Shown here: positions 18,813 through 26,505 of the stretch, piece by piece
Layout: the number at the start of each line of letters is the position of its first letter
Position numbering within the stretch: position 1 is the first letter of the stretch
Assembly: GCF_014257025.1 (NCBI RefSeq)
Contig: NZ_JACMSF010000001.1
Location: 248,001 to 312,000, forward strand
Origin: Streptomyces cupreus
GTDB lineage: Bacteria > Actinomycetota > Actinomycetes > Streptomycetales > Streptomycetaceae
Length of the DNA: 64,000 nucleotides
Direction: 5' to 3'
Made by a program: the position numbers and the translations under genes
Notes under the pieces: generated by a model
The model's database searches: none
Seen by the model: only the letters and a program-made list of their open reading frames with translations
What the model was told of the DNA's origin: nothing

Positions 18813-19942
18813 ACTGGAAAGACCACGCCCTGGACTTGGCCGACCGCGTCACCCACCGCACCTCCCGGTGGCGTGGACCCGTCTCGTACACGCCCCGGCA
18901 TCTCTTCGTGCCGCAGTGGTGGGAGCGCGAAGGCGAACAGTGGACCCTGCGTGAGCCGCTCACCGACACCGACTGGTACGCCGCTGTCTACGACGACCGC
19001 TCCCTGATCACCCGGGTTGGCGCGCTGCACGCGGACCGCGCCAAGTCCGGCGACCACCCCACGGGCCGGCCGACGTCGTCGGCCACACTGCCAAGCCTCG
19101 TGGTGCGCATGCTCGACCACGCCCGGATCGACGACGGCGACGAGCTGCTCGACGTGGGCACTGGCAGCGGGTACGGGGCAGCGCTCGCCGCGCAGGGGCT
19201 CGGCGATGCCTCGGTGACGAGCGTGGACGTCGACCCGTACCTCGTCGAGGCCGCCCGCGAGCGCCTCGACCTGGCCGGCCTGCACCCCACGCTGGAAGTG
19301 GTCGACGCGACCGGACCACTCCCTGCCCGCCGCGGCAAGTTCGACCGCATCGTGGCGACGGTCGCCGTGCGCAGCGTCCCGGAGAGTTGGCTTGCGGCCC
19401 TGTGTGTCGGAGGCCGTCTGGTCACCACGATCGCGGGGACATCGCTGTTGGTGACCGCGGAGAAGCGGGCGGATGGCAGCGCAGTGGGCCGCGTGGAATG
19501 GGACCGTGCCGGGTTCATGCACGCCCGGCGCGGCGACGACTACCCGCCCGGTGCGACCAGTCTGCTCGCGACGGCGCACGACCTGGACGGTGAGGACGTC
19601 ATGACCAGCCCGTACCCGGTGGTCGACGTCGCCAACGCCTGGGACCTCGACTCCATGCTCGGTATCACCACGCCGGGCATCGAGCACTCCTACCGCGAGA
19701 ACGGCGAGCGGCGCACGGCCGAGATGGCGCACGCCGACGGCTCATGGGCGCGCGCTGTCACGGCCGACGACGGGCGCACGGTCGTCCACCAGGGTGGACC
19801 GCGCCGCCTGTGGGAGATCCTCGACAGCCTGCGCGCCTACTGGCTCCAGCATGGCGAGCTGCCGGTGCGAGGCGTCCAGGTGCTCATCACCCCCGAGGGT
19901 CAGACGCGCCTTGCCCGCGGGAAGTGGCGCGCGGTGCTCTGA
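18809..19942 (+). CDS. PIMT-like SAM-dependent methyltransferase
   Basis: A 377-residue methyltransferase related to protein-L-isoaspartate O-methyltransferase. The N-terminus has YTPRHLFVPQWW and YDDRSLITRVG. The SAM-binding core is DDGDELLDVGTGSGYGAALAA, with the downstream acidic loop SVDVDPYLVEAARERL. The ~150-residue C-terminal extension (from about LLATAHDLDG onward) is typical of the versions associated with ATP-grasp or lanthipeptide RiPP systems, where they modify peptides rather than repair proteins. The GTG start overlaps the radical SAM stop (GTGA). Absence of a general housekeeping context supports a specialised substrate, which is inferred. Confidence 0.8.
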   Translation: MNWKDHALDLADRVTHRTSRWRGPVSYTPRHLFVPQWWEREGEQWTLREPLTDTDWYAAVYDDRSLITRVGALHADRAKSGDHPTGRPTSSATLPSLVVRMLDHARIDDGDELLDVGTGSGYGAALAAQGLGDASVTSVDVDPYLVEAARERLDLAGLHPTLEVVDATGPLPARRGKFDRIVATVAVRSVPESWLAALCVGGRLVTTIAGTSLLVTAEKRADGSAVGRVEWDRAGFMHARRGDDYPPGATSLLATAHDLDGEDVMTSPYPVVDVANAWDLDSMLGITTPGIEHSYRENGERRTAEMAHADGSWARAVTADDGRTVVHQGGPRRLWEILDSLRAYWLQHGELPVRGVQVLITPEGQTRLARGKWRAVL

Positions 19943-19999
19943 GCGCGCCCCCTGATCGGCCCCGCTTGTCTGCTTCCCCCGTGGCGGATGGGCGGGGTC

Positions 20000-20224
20000 T
20001 CATCGCGGCGTTGGGTTTGTGCCGACCCGGGTCGTGAGCGGCCCGTCGAGGACGTCCGACATCCGGAGCAGGTCGCCGAGGCGTGGGTCAGCCTGGCCGG
20101 ATTCGATGCGCTGGATGTGGGCCCGGCTCAGGCCGATGGCCTCGCTGAAGCGATCCTGGGTACAGCCCGGGGCGACACGGACGTCGTCGCCGATGAGTTC
20201 GCCCAGCTTGCGGCGCCGCTTCAT
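20000..20224 (-). CDS. Small XRE-family DNA-binding protein
   Basis: A 74-residue protein consisting almost entirely of a Cro/C1-type helix-turn-helix: GCTQDRFSEAIGLSRAHIQR then IESGQADPRLGDLLRMSDVL. It converges with the PIMT-like gene and lies downstream of the methyltransferase gene on the same strand. The ATG start gives MKRRRKLGELIGDD. Proteins this small act as simple repressors or as the antidote half of toxin pairs. I see no partner toxin next to it, so its target is unknown. It is short but the HTH is convincing. Confidence 0.7.
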   Translation of the reverse strand: MKRRRKLGELIGDDVRVAPGCTQDRFSEAIGLSRAHIQRIESGQADPRLGDLLRMSDVLDGPLTTRVGTNPTPR

Positions 20225-20313
20225 GATCCAAAAGGTCCCGGAGGTGATGTCCCTGCGCGAGCACACCCCGCGGCGGGCCCTGCCCAGCGCGGCCTGGACC
20301 GTGTCGCCCGTGC

Positions 20314-21162
20314 CTACGACGCCCGGGCGTCGACCGTCCAGCAAGCGGCGGTGAAGCGGACTTCCGTGCCCTGTACATACGGGTCGAAGGCGGCGCGGAC
20401 CGTCTCGATTACGCGTGGCCGAGTGTCTTCGTCCACGTCGGGGAGGATCAGGCCGAGCGGGCCGAGTCGGGTGAAGTAGCCCACCAGCTCGCTCTCGGGC
20501 AGGGTGCAGGACAGTTCGACCGGCCGGATGTCGATCTCGGACCACCCGCTCTTTGTCAGGATGTCGCGGATCCTGTCCGGGTCCGCGAAGGCGAACTGGC
20601 CCGGCCCCTCCGGTCGTCGGGCGGGGAGGTTCGGCACGAGGGGCGCCGCGGCGCGTTCGGCCGTCGTCATGAACGGATTCTCCTCGGCGCCTCGCCAGGC
20701 GATGAACCGCAGCCAGGCCTCGTCCTTGGCGGCCCGCCGAAGGTTCGCGAAGGCTCGGACGGAGTCGGTGAAGAACATGACGCCCAGGCGCGAGATGACG
20801 GCGTCGAAGGCGGCGGGTTCGAACGCGTGATGTTCCGCGTCGGCCAGGATGAAGGACGCCGCCTCGCCCGCCCGTGCGACACGCTCCCGGGCGGCGGTGA
20901 TCATCGGCTCGGAGATGTCGATGCCCACGGCATGACCGGTGGGACCGAGCCGCCGTGCGACGGCCAGCGTGGTGCTGCCGGTGCCGCAGCCGACGTCGAG
21001 CACGTGGCCTCCGCGCCCGGCGGGCACCCTCTCGACGAGCAGTTCCTCCAACGGCCTGAGCATTCCGTCCAGCAACTCCTGGGTCTCGACCCAGGCGTGG
21101 CCGGCTGCCCGCCAGCGGGCCGCCTGATCGTCGTCGGCCAGGTGTTTCGCGTCCATGATCAT
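20314..21162 (-). CDS. Class I SAM-dependent methyltransferase
   Basis: A 282-residue methyltransferase of the UbiE/COQ5-like group. Motif I is GGHVLDVGCGTGSTTLAVA, with the acidic loop AVGIDISEPMITAARER and motif II region LADAEHHAFEPAAFDAVISR. It shares a 68-base divergent promoter region with a MerR regulator, and a MerR-type operator sits within the spacer of its own predicted promoter (TTGACC at 21226-21221). It is probably activated by that regulator in response to a small molecule or metal and may detoxify it. Substrate is unknown. A second ATG two codons in is an alternative start. Confidence 0.82.
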   Translation of the reverse strand: MIMDAKHLADDDQAARWRAAGHAWVETQELLDGMLRPLEELLVERVPAGRGGHVLDVGCGTGSTTLAVARRLGPTGHAVGIDISEPMITAARERVARAGEAASFILADAEHHAFEPAAFDAVISRLGVMFFTDSVRAFANLRRAAKDEAWLRFIAWRGAEENPFMTTAERAAAPLVPNLPARRPEGPGQFAFADPDRIRDILTKSGWSEIDIRPVELSCTLPESELVGYFTRLGPLGLILPDVDEDTRPRVIETVRAAFDPYVQGTEVRFTAACWTVDARAS

Positions 21163-21203
21163 CTCCTGTGCTTGCCATCAGCGGGTGTGGATGACAGCGT
21201 GCT

Positions 21204-21226
21204 ACTTCAAGTCGACTTGAGGTCAA
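21204..21226 (-). promoter_or_regulatory. MerR-type operator/promoter between methyltransferase and merR genes
   Basis: The plus strand reads ACTTCAAGTCGACTTGAGGT (21204-21223), a dyad with a perfect core CAAGTCGACTTG. On the minus strand it follows TTGACC (21226-21221), so the dyad fills the -35/-10 spacer, as at MerR and SoxR targets. It sits only a few bases upstream of the MerR start codon, so the same site could set both expression levels. Confidence 0.7.
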
Positions 21227-21230
21227 GAAG

Positions 21231-21722
21231 ATGACAGACCTGGACATCGGTGAGGTGGCGCGACGCGCGGACGTTCCCGCCTCGACCCTGCGGTTCTATG
21301 AGGAAAAGGGGCTGATCGCCTCGACCGGCAGGCGGGGCCTGCGCCGCCAGTACGATCCCGCCGTACTGGAGCGCCTCGCGCTGATCGCGTTGGGGCGTGC
21401 CGCCGGGTTCTCCCTCGACGAGATCGCGCGCATGTTCACACCGGACGGGCAGCCACACATCGACCGCCAGATGCTCGCGTCCAAGGCGGAGGAGTTGGAG
21501 ACACGGATCCGCGAACTGGGCGTCCTGCGTGACTCCCTTCGGCACGCCGCCGCCTGCCCCGCACCGAGCCACCTCGAATGCCCCACCTTCCGCCGCCTCC
21601 TCAAGGCCGCGGCGTCCGGCGCTGTCGCCACACCGAGGAGGCGGGCTCCCGGGGCGGCCACACCGAGGAGGCGGGCTCCCGGGGCGGCCGCACCGAGGAG
21701 GCCGGCTCCGGGGGCGGGGTGA
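21231..21722 (+). CDS. MerR-family regulator with a repeat-encoded tail
   Basis: A 163-residue MerR protein. The N-terminal winged helix reads IGEVARRADVPASTLRFYEE then KGLIAS and RRQYDPAVLERLALIALGRA; a dimerisation helix follows (RQMLASKAEELETRIREL). Cysteines at AACPAPSHLECP near residue 110 could bind metal or sense thiols. The last ~32 residues are three near-copies of ATPRRRAPGA, encoded by a 30-base tandem repeat, and look disordered and basic. It is divergent from the methyltransferase gene. The start is an ATG with only a weak AAGAAG ribosome site. Confidence 0.85.
   Translation: MTDLDIGEVARRADVPASTLRFYEEKGLIASTGRRGLRRQYDPAVLERLALIALGRAAGFSLDEIARMFTPDGQPHIDRQMLASKAEELETRIRELGVLRDSLRHAAACPAPSHLECPTFRRLLKAAASGAVATPRRRAPGAATPRRRAPGAAAPRRPAPGAG
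21627..21716 (+). repeat. 30-base tandem repeat, three units, in the MerR C-terminus
   Basis: Units at 21627-21656 and 21657-21686 are identical; the third (21687-21716) differs at a few positions. Each encodes ten residues, ATPRRRAPGA or AAPRRPAPGA. Being a multiple of three, unit number can change without breaking the frame. The near-identity of the first two copies suggests recent duplication. Confidence 0.9.
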
Positions 21723-21939
21723 TTCCCGCACGCTCGCAGGCGGTTCAGTCGCCGCGGCCCCTTCCGAGGAGGCGGTGCGCGTGCGACGTAGATCATCATT
21801 ACGTTGAGTGAGGGCATGTGACGCCTGAGAGCCGTGCGCCGTCCTCGTGGCACCGCGTCCGTCGGCTGACTGTGCGGCCCCCGCCCTTGGTGCGACGCTG
21901 GAGAGGCAGGTATCCGCCGAGGTGACTCGGGAGGGCGCG

Positions 21940-23418
21940 ATGGGACGTGACGTGCCGGCCCTGGTGTTCACGCGGGAGGACCGCCGTCGGTACCGGGAGA
22001 AGATGCACACCTGCCTCGATGTGCTGGCGCACATGCTGCGCGAGTCGAGCTTCGAGAGTGAGCGCCCCCAGGTCGGTCTGGAGATCGAGCTCAATCTGGT
22101 GGACGACGACGGGCTGCCGGCGATGCGCAACACCGACGTGCTCCAGGCCATCGCCGACCCCGCCTGGTCGAGCGAGCTGGGACGCTTCAACCTGGAGATC
22201 AACATCCCGCCCCGGCGGCTGACCGCCGGTGGCCCCTACGCCTGGGAGCAGGAGATCCGTGACGCGCTCAACCACGCCGAGGAACGCGCTTCGGCCGTGG
22301 GCGCGCACCTCATCATGATCGGCATCCTGCCCACCCTGGGGGAGGCGCACGTCGACGAGACCGCCCTGTCCGGCGATCCGCGCTACCGGCTGCTCAACGA
22401 GCAGATCTTCGCGGCGCGCGGCGAGGACCTGCGGATCACGGTGGATGGCGTGGAGCAACTGTCGACGTACGCCGACACGATCACCCCCGAGGCCGCCTGC
22501 ACCAGCACCCAGTTCCATCTGCAGGTCTCGCCGAAGGATTTCGCCGACTACTGGAACGCGGCCCAGGCCGTCGCCGGCGTACAGATCGCCCTGGCCGCGA
22601 ACTCGCCCTTCCTCTTCGGCCGGGAGCTGTGGCGCGAGACCCGTATCCCCCTGTTCGAGCAGGCCACCGACACCCGGCCCCAGGAGATCAAGGCCCAGGG
22701 CGTACGGCCCCGGGTGTGGTTCGGGGAGCGGTGGATCACCAGCGTCTTCGATCTCTTCGAGGAGAACGTGCGCTACTACCCGGCGCTGCTGCCGCTGTGC
22801 GACGACGAGGACCCGCAGAAGGCGCTCGACAGCGGCGGTGTTCCCCAGCTGGGCGAACTGACGTTGCACAACGGCACGATCTACCGATGGAATCGCCCCG
22901 TCTACGCCGTCACCGACAGCGGCCCGCACCTGCGCATCGAGAACCGCGTCCTGCCCGCAGGACCCACCGTCGCCGACATCATCGCCAACGGCGCCTTCTA
23001 CTACGGCCTGACCCGCGCCCTCGTCGACGAGGACCGGCCGGTCTGGACGCGCATGTCCTTCACGGTCGCCGAGGAGAACCTCCACACCGCCGCCCGCGAC
23101 GGCATCGACGCCCGTCTGTACTGGCCCGGCACGGGCGAAGTGCCGGTCACGGAACTGGTGTTGCGGCGCCTGCTGCCCCTGGCCCATCGGGGCCTTGAGC
23201 TGGCCGGCATGGACGCGGCGTGGCGCGAGCCCCTGCTCGGCATCATCGAGCAGCGCTGCGTCACCGCCCGTAACGGCGCCCTGTGGCAGGCGGAGACGGT
23301 TCACCACCTGCAGAAGGCCGGCACCCCCGACCGGGGCGAGGCACTGCGGCAGATGACCCAGGCGTACATGGACTACATGCATCTGAACGCACCCGCACAC
23401 ACCTGGCCCGTGGACTGA
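21940..23418 (+). CDS. Glutamate-cysteine ligase-like (GCS2/YbdK family) protein
   Basis: A 492-residue protein of the carboxylate-amine ligase superfamily. ATP- and glutamate-binding features include QVGLEIELNLVDDDGLP (the first Glu residues bind metal), FNLEINIPPRRL, TSTQFHLQVSPKDFADYWNA and NGTIYRWNRPVY with HLRIENRVLPAGPT. The family includes EgtA and gamma-glutamylcysteine synthetases; the amine substrate here is unknown and no mycothiol or ergothioneine genes are adjacent. I prefer the ATG at 21940 (GGGAGGG upstream, MGRDVPALVFTREDRRRY) to an upstream ATG whose leader is not family-like. Confidence 0.82.
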   Translation: MGRDVPALVFTREDRRRYREKMHTCLDVLAHMLRESSFESERPQVGLEIELNLVDDDGLPAMRNTDVLQAIADPAWSSELGRFNLEINIPPRRLTAGGPYAWEQEIRDALNHAEERASAVGAHLIMIGILPTLGEAHVDETALSGDPRYRLLNEQIFAARGEDLRITVDGVEQLSTYADTITPEAACTSTQFHLQVSPKDFADYWNAAQAVAGVQIALAANSPFLFGRELWRETRIPLFEQATDTRPQEIKAQGVRPRVWFGERWITSVFDLFEENVRYYPALLPLCDDEDPQKALDSGGVPQLGELTLHNGTIYRWNRPVYAVTDSGPHLRIENRVLPAGPTVADIIANGAFYYGLTRALVDEDRPVWTRMSFTVAEENLHTAARDGIDARLYWPGTGEVPVTELVLRRLLPLAHRGLELAGMDAAWREPLLGIIEQRCVTARNGALWQAETVHHLQKAGTPDRGEALRQMTQAYMDYMHLNAPAHTWPVD

Positions 23419-23429
23419 CCCCGACGGCC

Positions 23430-24542
23430 TCAGCCGGTGATCCGTCCTCTCCACTCCTCCACGGCCGTCAGCGGAACGCGGGCCGGAGGCTCCGCCGAGG
23501 TCGTCAGCTCGATGCGGCGGCCCTCGGCCGACGAGCGGAGCAGCGCGCTCATCGTCTCCAGCACGTGCAGGGCGAGTTCACCGTTCGCGCGGGGCGACCG
23601 CCGCCCGTCGGCGGTGACGAAATCGAGGAGGCCCACGCCGCGGGCGCCACTGACGTAGCCTGCCGACGGTGGGAGCGTGCGCCACTGTGCGGCGCCGAGT
23701 TCGAAGAGCCGTATCTCTCCGCCGAAGCCGTTCGGATCCGGAACCGTGAGGGTTCCCGTCTCGCCGTGGACCTCGATGGGCGCGGCCGTGGTGGTCACGC
23801 CGTCGAAGCTCGTCGTGATCGTCGTCAGGGTCCCGCCCAGGTGCTCCAGCACCCCGGAGACATGGCTGTCCACCTCGACCGGTATCCGCTCGCCCGCGCG
23901 CGGTCCGGAACCGATGACGCGCTCCGTGCGCAGCCGGCTCGAGGCCCCGATCACGGCGCGCACCGGACCCAGCAGGTGGATCAGGGACGCGAGATAGTAC
24001 GGGCCCATGTCCAGCAACGGACCACCCCCGGCGGTGTAGTAGAAGTCCGGGTGGGGGTGCCAGCGTTCGTGTCCCGGGGTGACCAGTGTGGCCGAGGTGA
24101 AAAGGGGGCGGCCGATGGTTCCCGCCTCCACAACCGCCCGCGCCGTCTGGATCCCGGTGCCCAGGACGGTGTCCGGCGCACACCCCACCCCCACCCCCGC
24201 CTTCGCGGCGGCCTCCAACACCGCATGGGCGTCAGGGAGGTTGGCGGCCAGCGGCTTCTCCCCGTAGACGTGCTTGCCGTGGCGTATGGCGCCGAGGGCG
24301 ATCTCGGCGTGGGCCGCGGGGACGGTGAGGTTCAGGACCGTGTCCACGTCCGGGCTGCTCAGCAACTCCTCTACGGACAGCGCCCGGACGCCCGGCAGTT
24401 CGGCGGCGACCGCGGCCGACCGTGCGGCGTCGAGATCGGCGACCGCGGTGACGCGTAGGGCGGGATGGCCGACCAGCGTGTCCAGGTACGCGCGGGAGAT
24501 GACTCCGAGCCCTACGACGCCGATGCGGTGCGCGTCGCCCAC
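23430..24542 (-). CDS. Gfo/Idh/MocA family oxidoreductase
   Basis: A 370-residue NAD(P)-dependent dehydrogenase. The Rossmann motif IGVVGLGVISRAYLDTL is at the N-terminus, the active-site motif HVYGEKPLAANLPDA near residue 92, and YYTAGGGPLLDMGPYYLASL covers the substrate-binding helix. The GTG start at 24542 overlaps the ThuA gene by 31 bases. The in-frame sequence further upstream is non-coding. Pairing with ThuA is common in actinobacterial disaccharide or keto-sugar pathways. The sugar oxidised cannot be named from sequence. Confidence 0.85.
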   Translation of the reverse strand: MGDAHRIGVVGLGVISRAYLDTLVGHPALRVTAVADLDAARSAAVAAELPGVRALSVEELLSSPDVDTVLNLTVPAAHAEIALGAIRHGKHVYGEKPLAANLPDAHAVLEAAAKAGVGVGCAPDTVLGTGIQTARAVVEAGTIGRPLFTSATLVTPGHERWHPHPDFYYTAGGGPLLDMGPYYLASLIHLLGPVRAVIGASSRLRTERVIGSGPRAGERIPVEVDSHVSGVLEHLGGTLTTITTSFDGVTTTAAPIEVHGETGTLTVPDPNGFGGEIRLFELGAAQWRTLPPSAGYVSGARGVGLLDFVTADGRRSPRANGELALHVLETMSALLRSSAEGRRIELTTSAEPPARVPLTAVEEWRGRITG

Positions 24543-25222
24543 AGCATGCCCCTCTCGATGATGGTGCGGACGCTGGGGTCCGCCAGAACGTCGAGGCTGT
24601 GCCCCGGTGTTGTCACCACGATGCGCCCGGCTCCCCAACGGCGGGTCCAGACCGCCGGCGAGACGACCGGGCGGTGCCAGGGCTGCCACGGCCGGACGGG
24701 ATGGGTGGTGGTGGCCAGGACGTCGATCAGGTCGTCGTGGAGCACCCAGTACTGCTCGGTGTGCAGCTCGAAGTCCTCGATGCCCGCCGTGACGGGGTGT
24801 TCGCGGCCGAGCTCCGTGATGTGGACGGCGTACGGCAGGTAGTTGTCCTCCTGGACACCCCGACGCTCGCACGGTTCCCTGCCCGGGTGGGTCGCGAACT
24901 GGCCTCCGACCAGGTGGAGATAGTCGGAGGAAGCGCGGAAGGAGTCGGCGATGCCACCGTGCCAGCCGGTGAAGCCGGTGCCGGCCTCGATCGCCGTACT
25001 CAGTCCCGACAACTGCTCGGCGGTGATCTCCGACATCGTCACGCACTGCACGACGAGGTCGGTGTCGGCCATCTCGGTGGTGGCGGCGTAGACGTCGGTG
25101 GACTCCTCGACACGGACGGTGTATCCGCTGTCCCGGAGGAAGGGCAGGAACAACTCCGTGGCTCCGACCGGCTGGTGTCCCTCCCACCCGCCTCGGACCA
25201 CCAGGGCTTTCTTCCGCGTCAT
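24512..25222 (-). CDS. ThuA domain protein
   Basis: A 236-residue protein of the ThuA (trehalose utilisation) family with a class I glutamine amidotransferase-like fold. Motifs include LVVRGGWEGHQPVGATELF, VVQCVTMSEITAEQL, GTGFTGWHGGIADSFR and IVVTTPGHSLDVL. In other bacteria ThuA works with a Gfo/Idh/MocA dehydrogenase (ThuB) on 3-keto-disaccharides, exactly the pairing seen here. The ATG start is preceded by GAAGGAACG and overlaps by four bases the end of the decayed upstream gene. The reaction of ThuA itself is poorly defined. Confidence 0.85.
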   Translation of the reverse strand: MTRKKALVVRGGWEGHQPVGATELFLPFLRDSGYTVRVEESTDVYAATTEMADTDLVVQCVTMSEITAEQLSGLSTAIEAGTGFTGWHGGIADSFRASSDYLHLVGGQFATHPGREPCERRGVQEDNYLPYAVHITELGREHPVTAGIEDFELHTEQYWVLHDDLIDVLATTTHPVRPWQPWHRPVVSPAVWTRRWGAGRIVVTTPGHSLDVLADPSVRTIIERGMLWATRTASAS

Positions 25223-26124
25223 CTCGTTCCTTCATGGATCCCCGGGGACGGCGCGCCCTCACTATGCACCAGGCACTCGTATTCAGGAACTCGTCGGTGG
25301 TGAGGGGCCGTACGTGCCGCTGGTGCAGCCGGGCGCCGACCAGCCGGGCCGGCCGGGCGAGGTCCAGGAAACGGTTGGCCGCCTGTACGTCGGCCAGTTG
25401 GCTCCAGGCCGACGCCATCAGCTGCTCCTGCTCGCGCTGCACGGACCGTGTACCGAGGCCGGCGGCGACCCGCCAGCGCGGGTCGAGGTCGGGCGGGCGC
25501 GCGCAGTCCGGGCGGCGCTGCGCAGCGGGAGGGCGATCCCGTTCTCCCGCCACCCTCGAAGCGGACGCCCTGCGCGTCGAATCGGGCCTGTAGGTCGCCC
25601 TCCAGCGCCAGTCCGCCCGGTACGAGCAGGGTGAGCAAGTCGTCGCCGGGCAGGGTGAGTTGCACACCGCGCACGGAGAGCCTCAGCGCGGCGCCGGCCG
25701 GGTCGGAGGGCACGGTGAGGGTGAGCGTGATGTCCTGCCGTACCCGCAGGACGTCGGCGAGGCGGAGCGTGCCGAGGTTCACCACGAAGGCGACCTCGGG
25801 CGGCAGCGCGGTGGCCAGTACTCGGACGTCGTCCGCCGTGGCCGTGAGCACCTCCGGCACGGTGAGGCTCCAGGACGGGACGACGTCGTCCGCCGCTGCG
25901 GCGAGCAGCGCCAGCAGCCGGGGCCACAGGTCGCCGGCCTGGTCGGCGTCCGGGGCGCCGAGCCGGGACAGCAGCGTCGAGGGGGTCAGCCGGGCGCCCG
26001 GGAGCCCGAGCGCCTCCGCCAGCTTCGCGCGCCGCTGGGCGGGGTCGAGGGGGCCGAGGGATCCCAGCACTCCGGCCAGCCCGCTGCGCAGTTGGCCGGC
26101 GAGACCGGCGACTGTTCCGCTCAT
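25219..26124 (-). pseudogene. Truncated DUF6603-like protein gene
   Basis: The first ~190 codons (26124-25555) look genuine: MSGTVAGLAGQLRSGLAGVL, LPPEVAFVVNLGTLRLADVL and LRLSVRGVQLTLPGDDLLTL. They resemble the start of DUF6603-type proteins, which normally run far longer. After VRFEGG the reading frame turns into proline- and arginine-rich low-complexity sequence that has no protein-like character and stops at 25219. A family-like continuation (NGIALPLR) appears in a different frame just after the break. I read this as a frameshift plus deletion. The ORF could still be translated as a 301-residue hybrid. Confidence 0.6.
25270..25490 (-). pseudogene. C-terminal fragment of an unrelated lost gene
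   Basis: In a different frame from the DUF6603-like remnant lies a stretch with strong protein character: LDPRWRVAAGLGTRSVQREQ, EQLMASAWSQLADVQAANRF and VGARLHQRHVRPLTTDEFL. It has no start codon of its own, no ribosome site, and begins abruptly. It looks like the C-terminal helical domain of a larger protein whose front is deleted. I do not recognise the family with certainty. Together with the neighbouring remnant it marks a deletion scar. Confidence 0.5.
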
Positions 26125-26505
26125 GCTGCGGCTCCCTCTCCCGGCCGGGTGACGTCATCGGTACACCCGGCGTGTGTCCCCCGACCGCTGCGGAGGCCTG
26201 AGTGTAGGGCGGCTTTCGGGCGCGGCGGAATCCTTCCGGCAATCGCTATCGGGTTCGATAAAAGCCCTGGTGGGGACGGGTGTTCACGCGTGGGCCGGCT
26301 GTGCACTCAAGTGGTGTCGGCGTACGGCGCGGGCGCTGCCGGCTCTGCGCTCATCCCACGGATACGTCATCGGCATAGCCCTGAAACACTCCTGACGGAC
26401 CCTCATCTGGCACCTCCGGTCTCATCGGCAACTCACCCCCCACGTGACCGGTTGACAGGACGTCGTGTCCGGACCTTGTGCCCGGGCGCGGGTGAGGAGG
26501 AGTGG
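26125..26505. other. 381-base intergenic region upstream of the amine oxidase gene
   Basis: No convincing coding sequence is seen on either strand. Near the right end a TTGACA (26452-26457) is followed by the dyad GGACGTCGTGTCC, and GAGGAGG precedes the oxidase ATG, so this end probably holds its promoter and leader. The rest is unremarkable GC-rich sequence. Confidence 0.5.

Noticed and set aside
14299-20224. Classification of the accessory locus as an integrated mobile element
   Set aside because: I see no integrase, transposase, relaxase, flanking tRNA or direct repeats, so mobility is not supported.
21627-21716. The tandem repeat as a CRISPR-like array
   Set aside because: Units are contiguous without spacers, only three copies, and in frame within the MerR gene.
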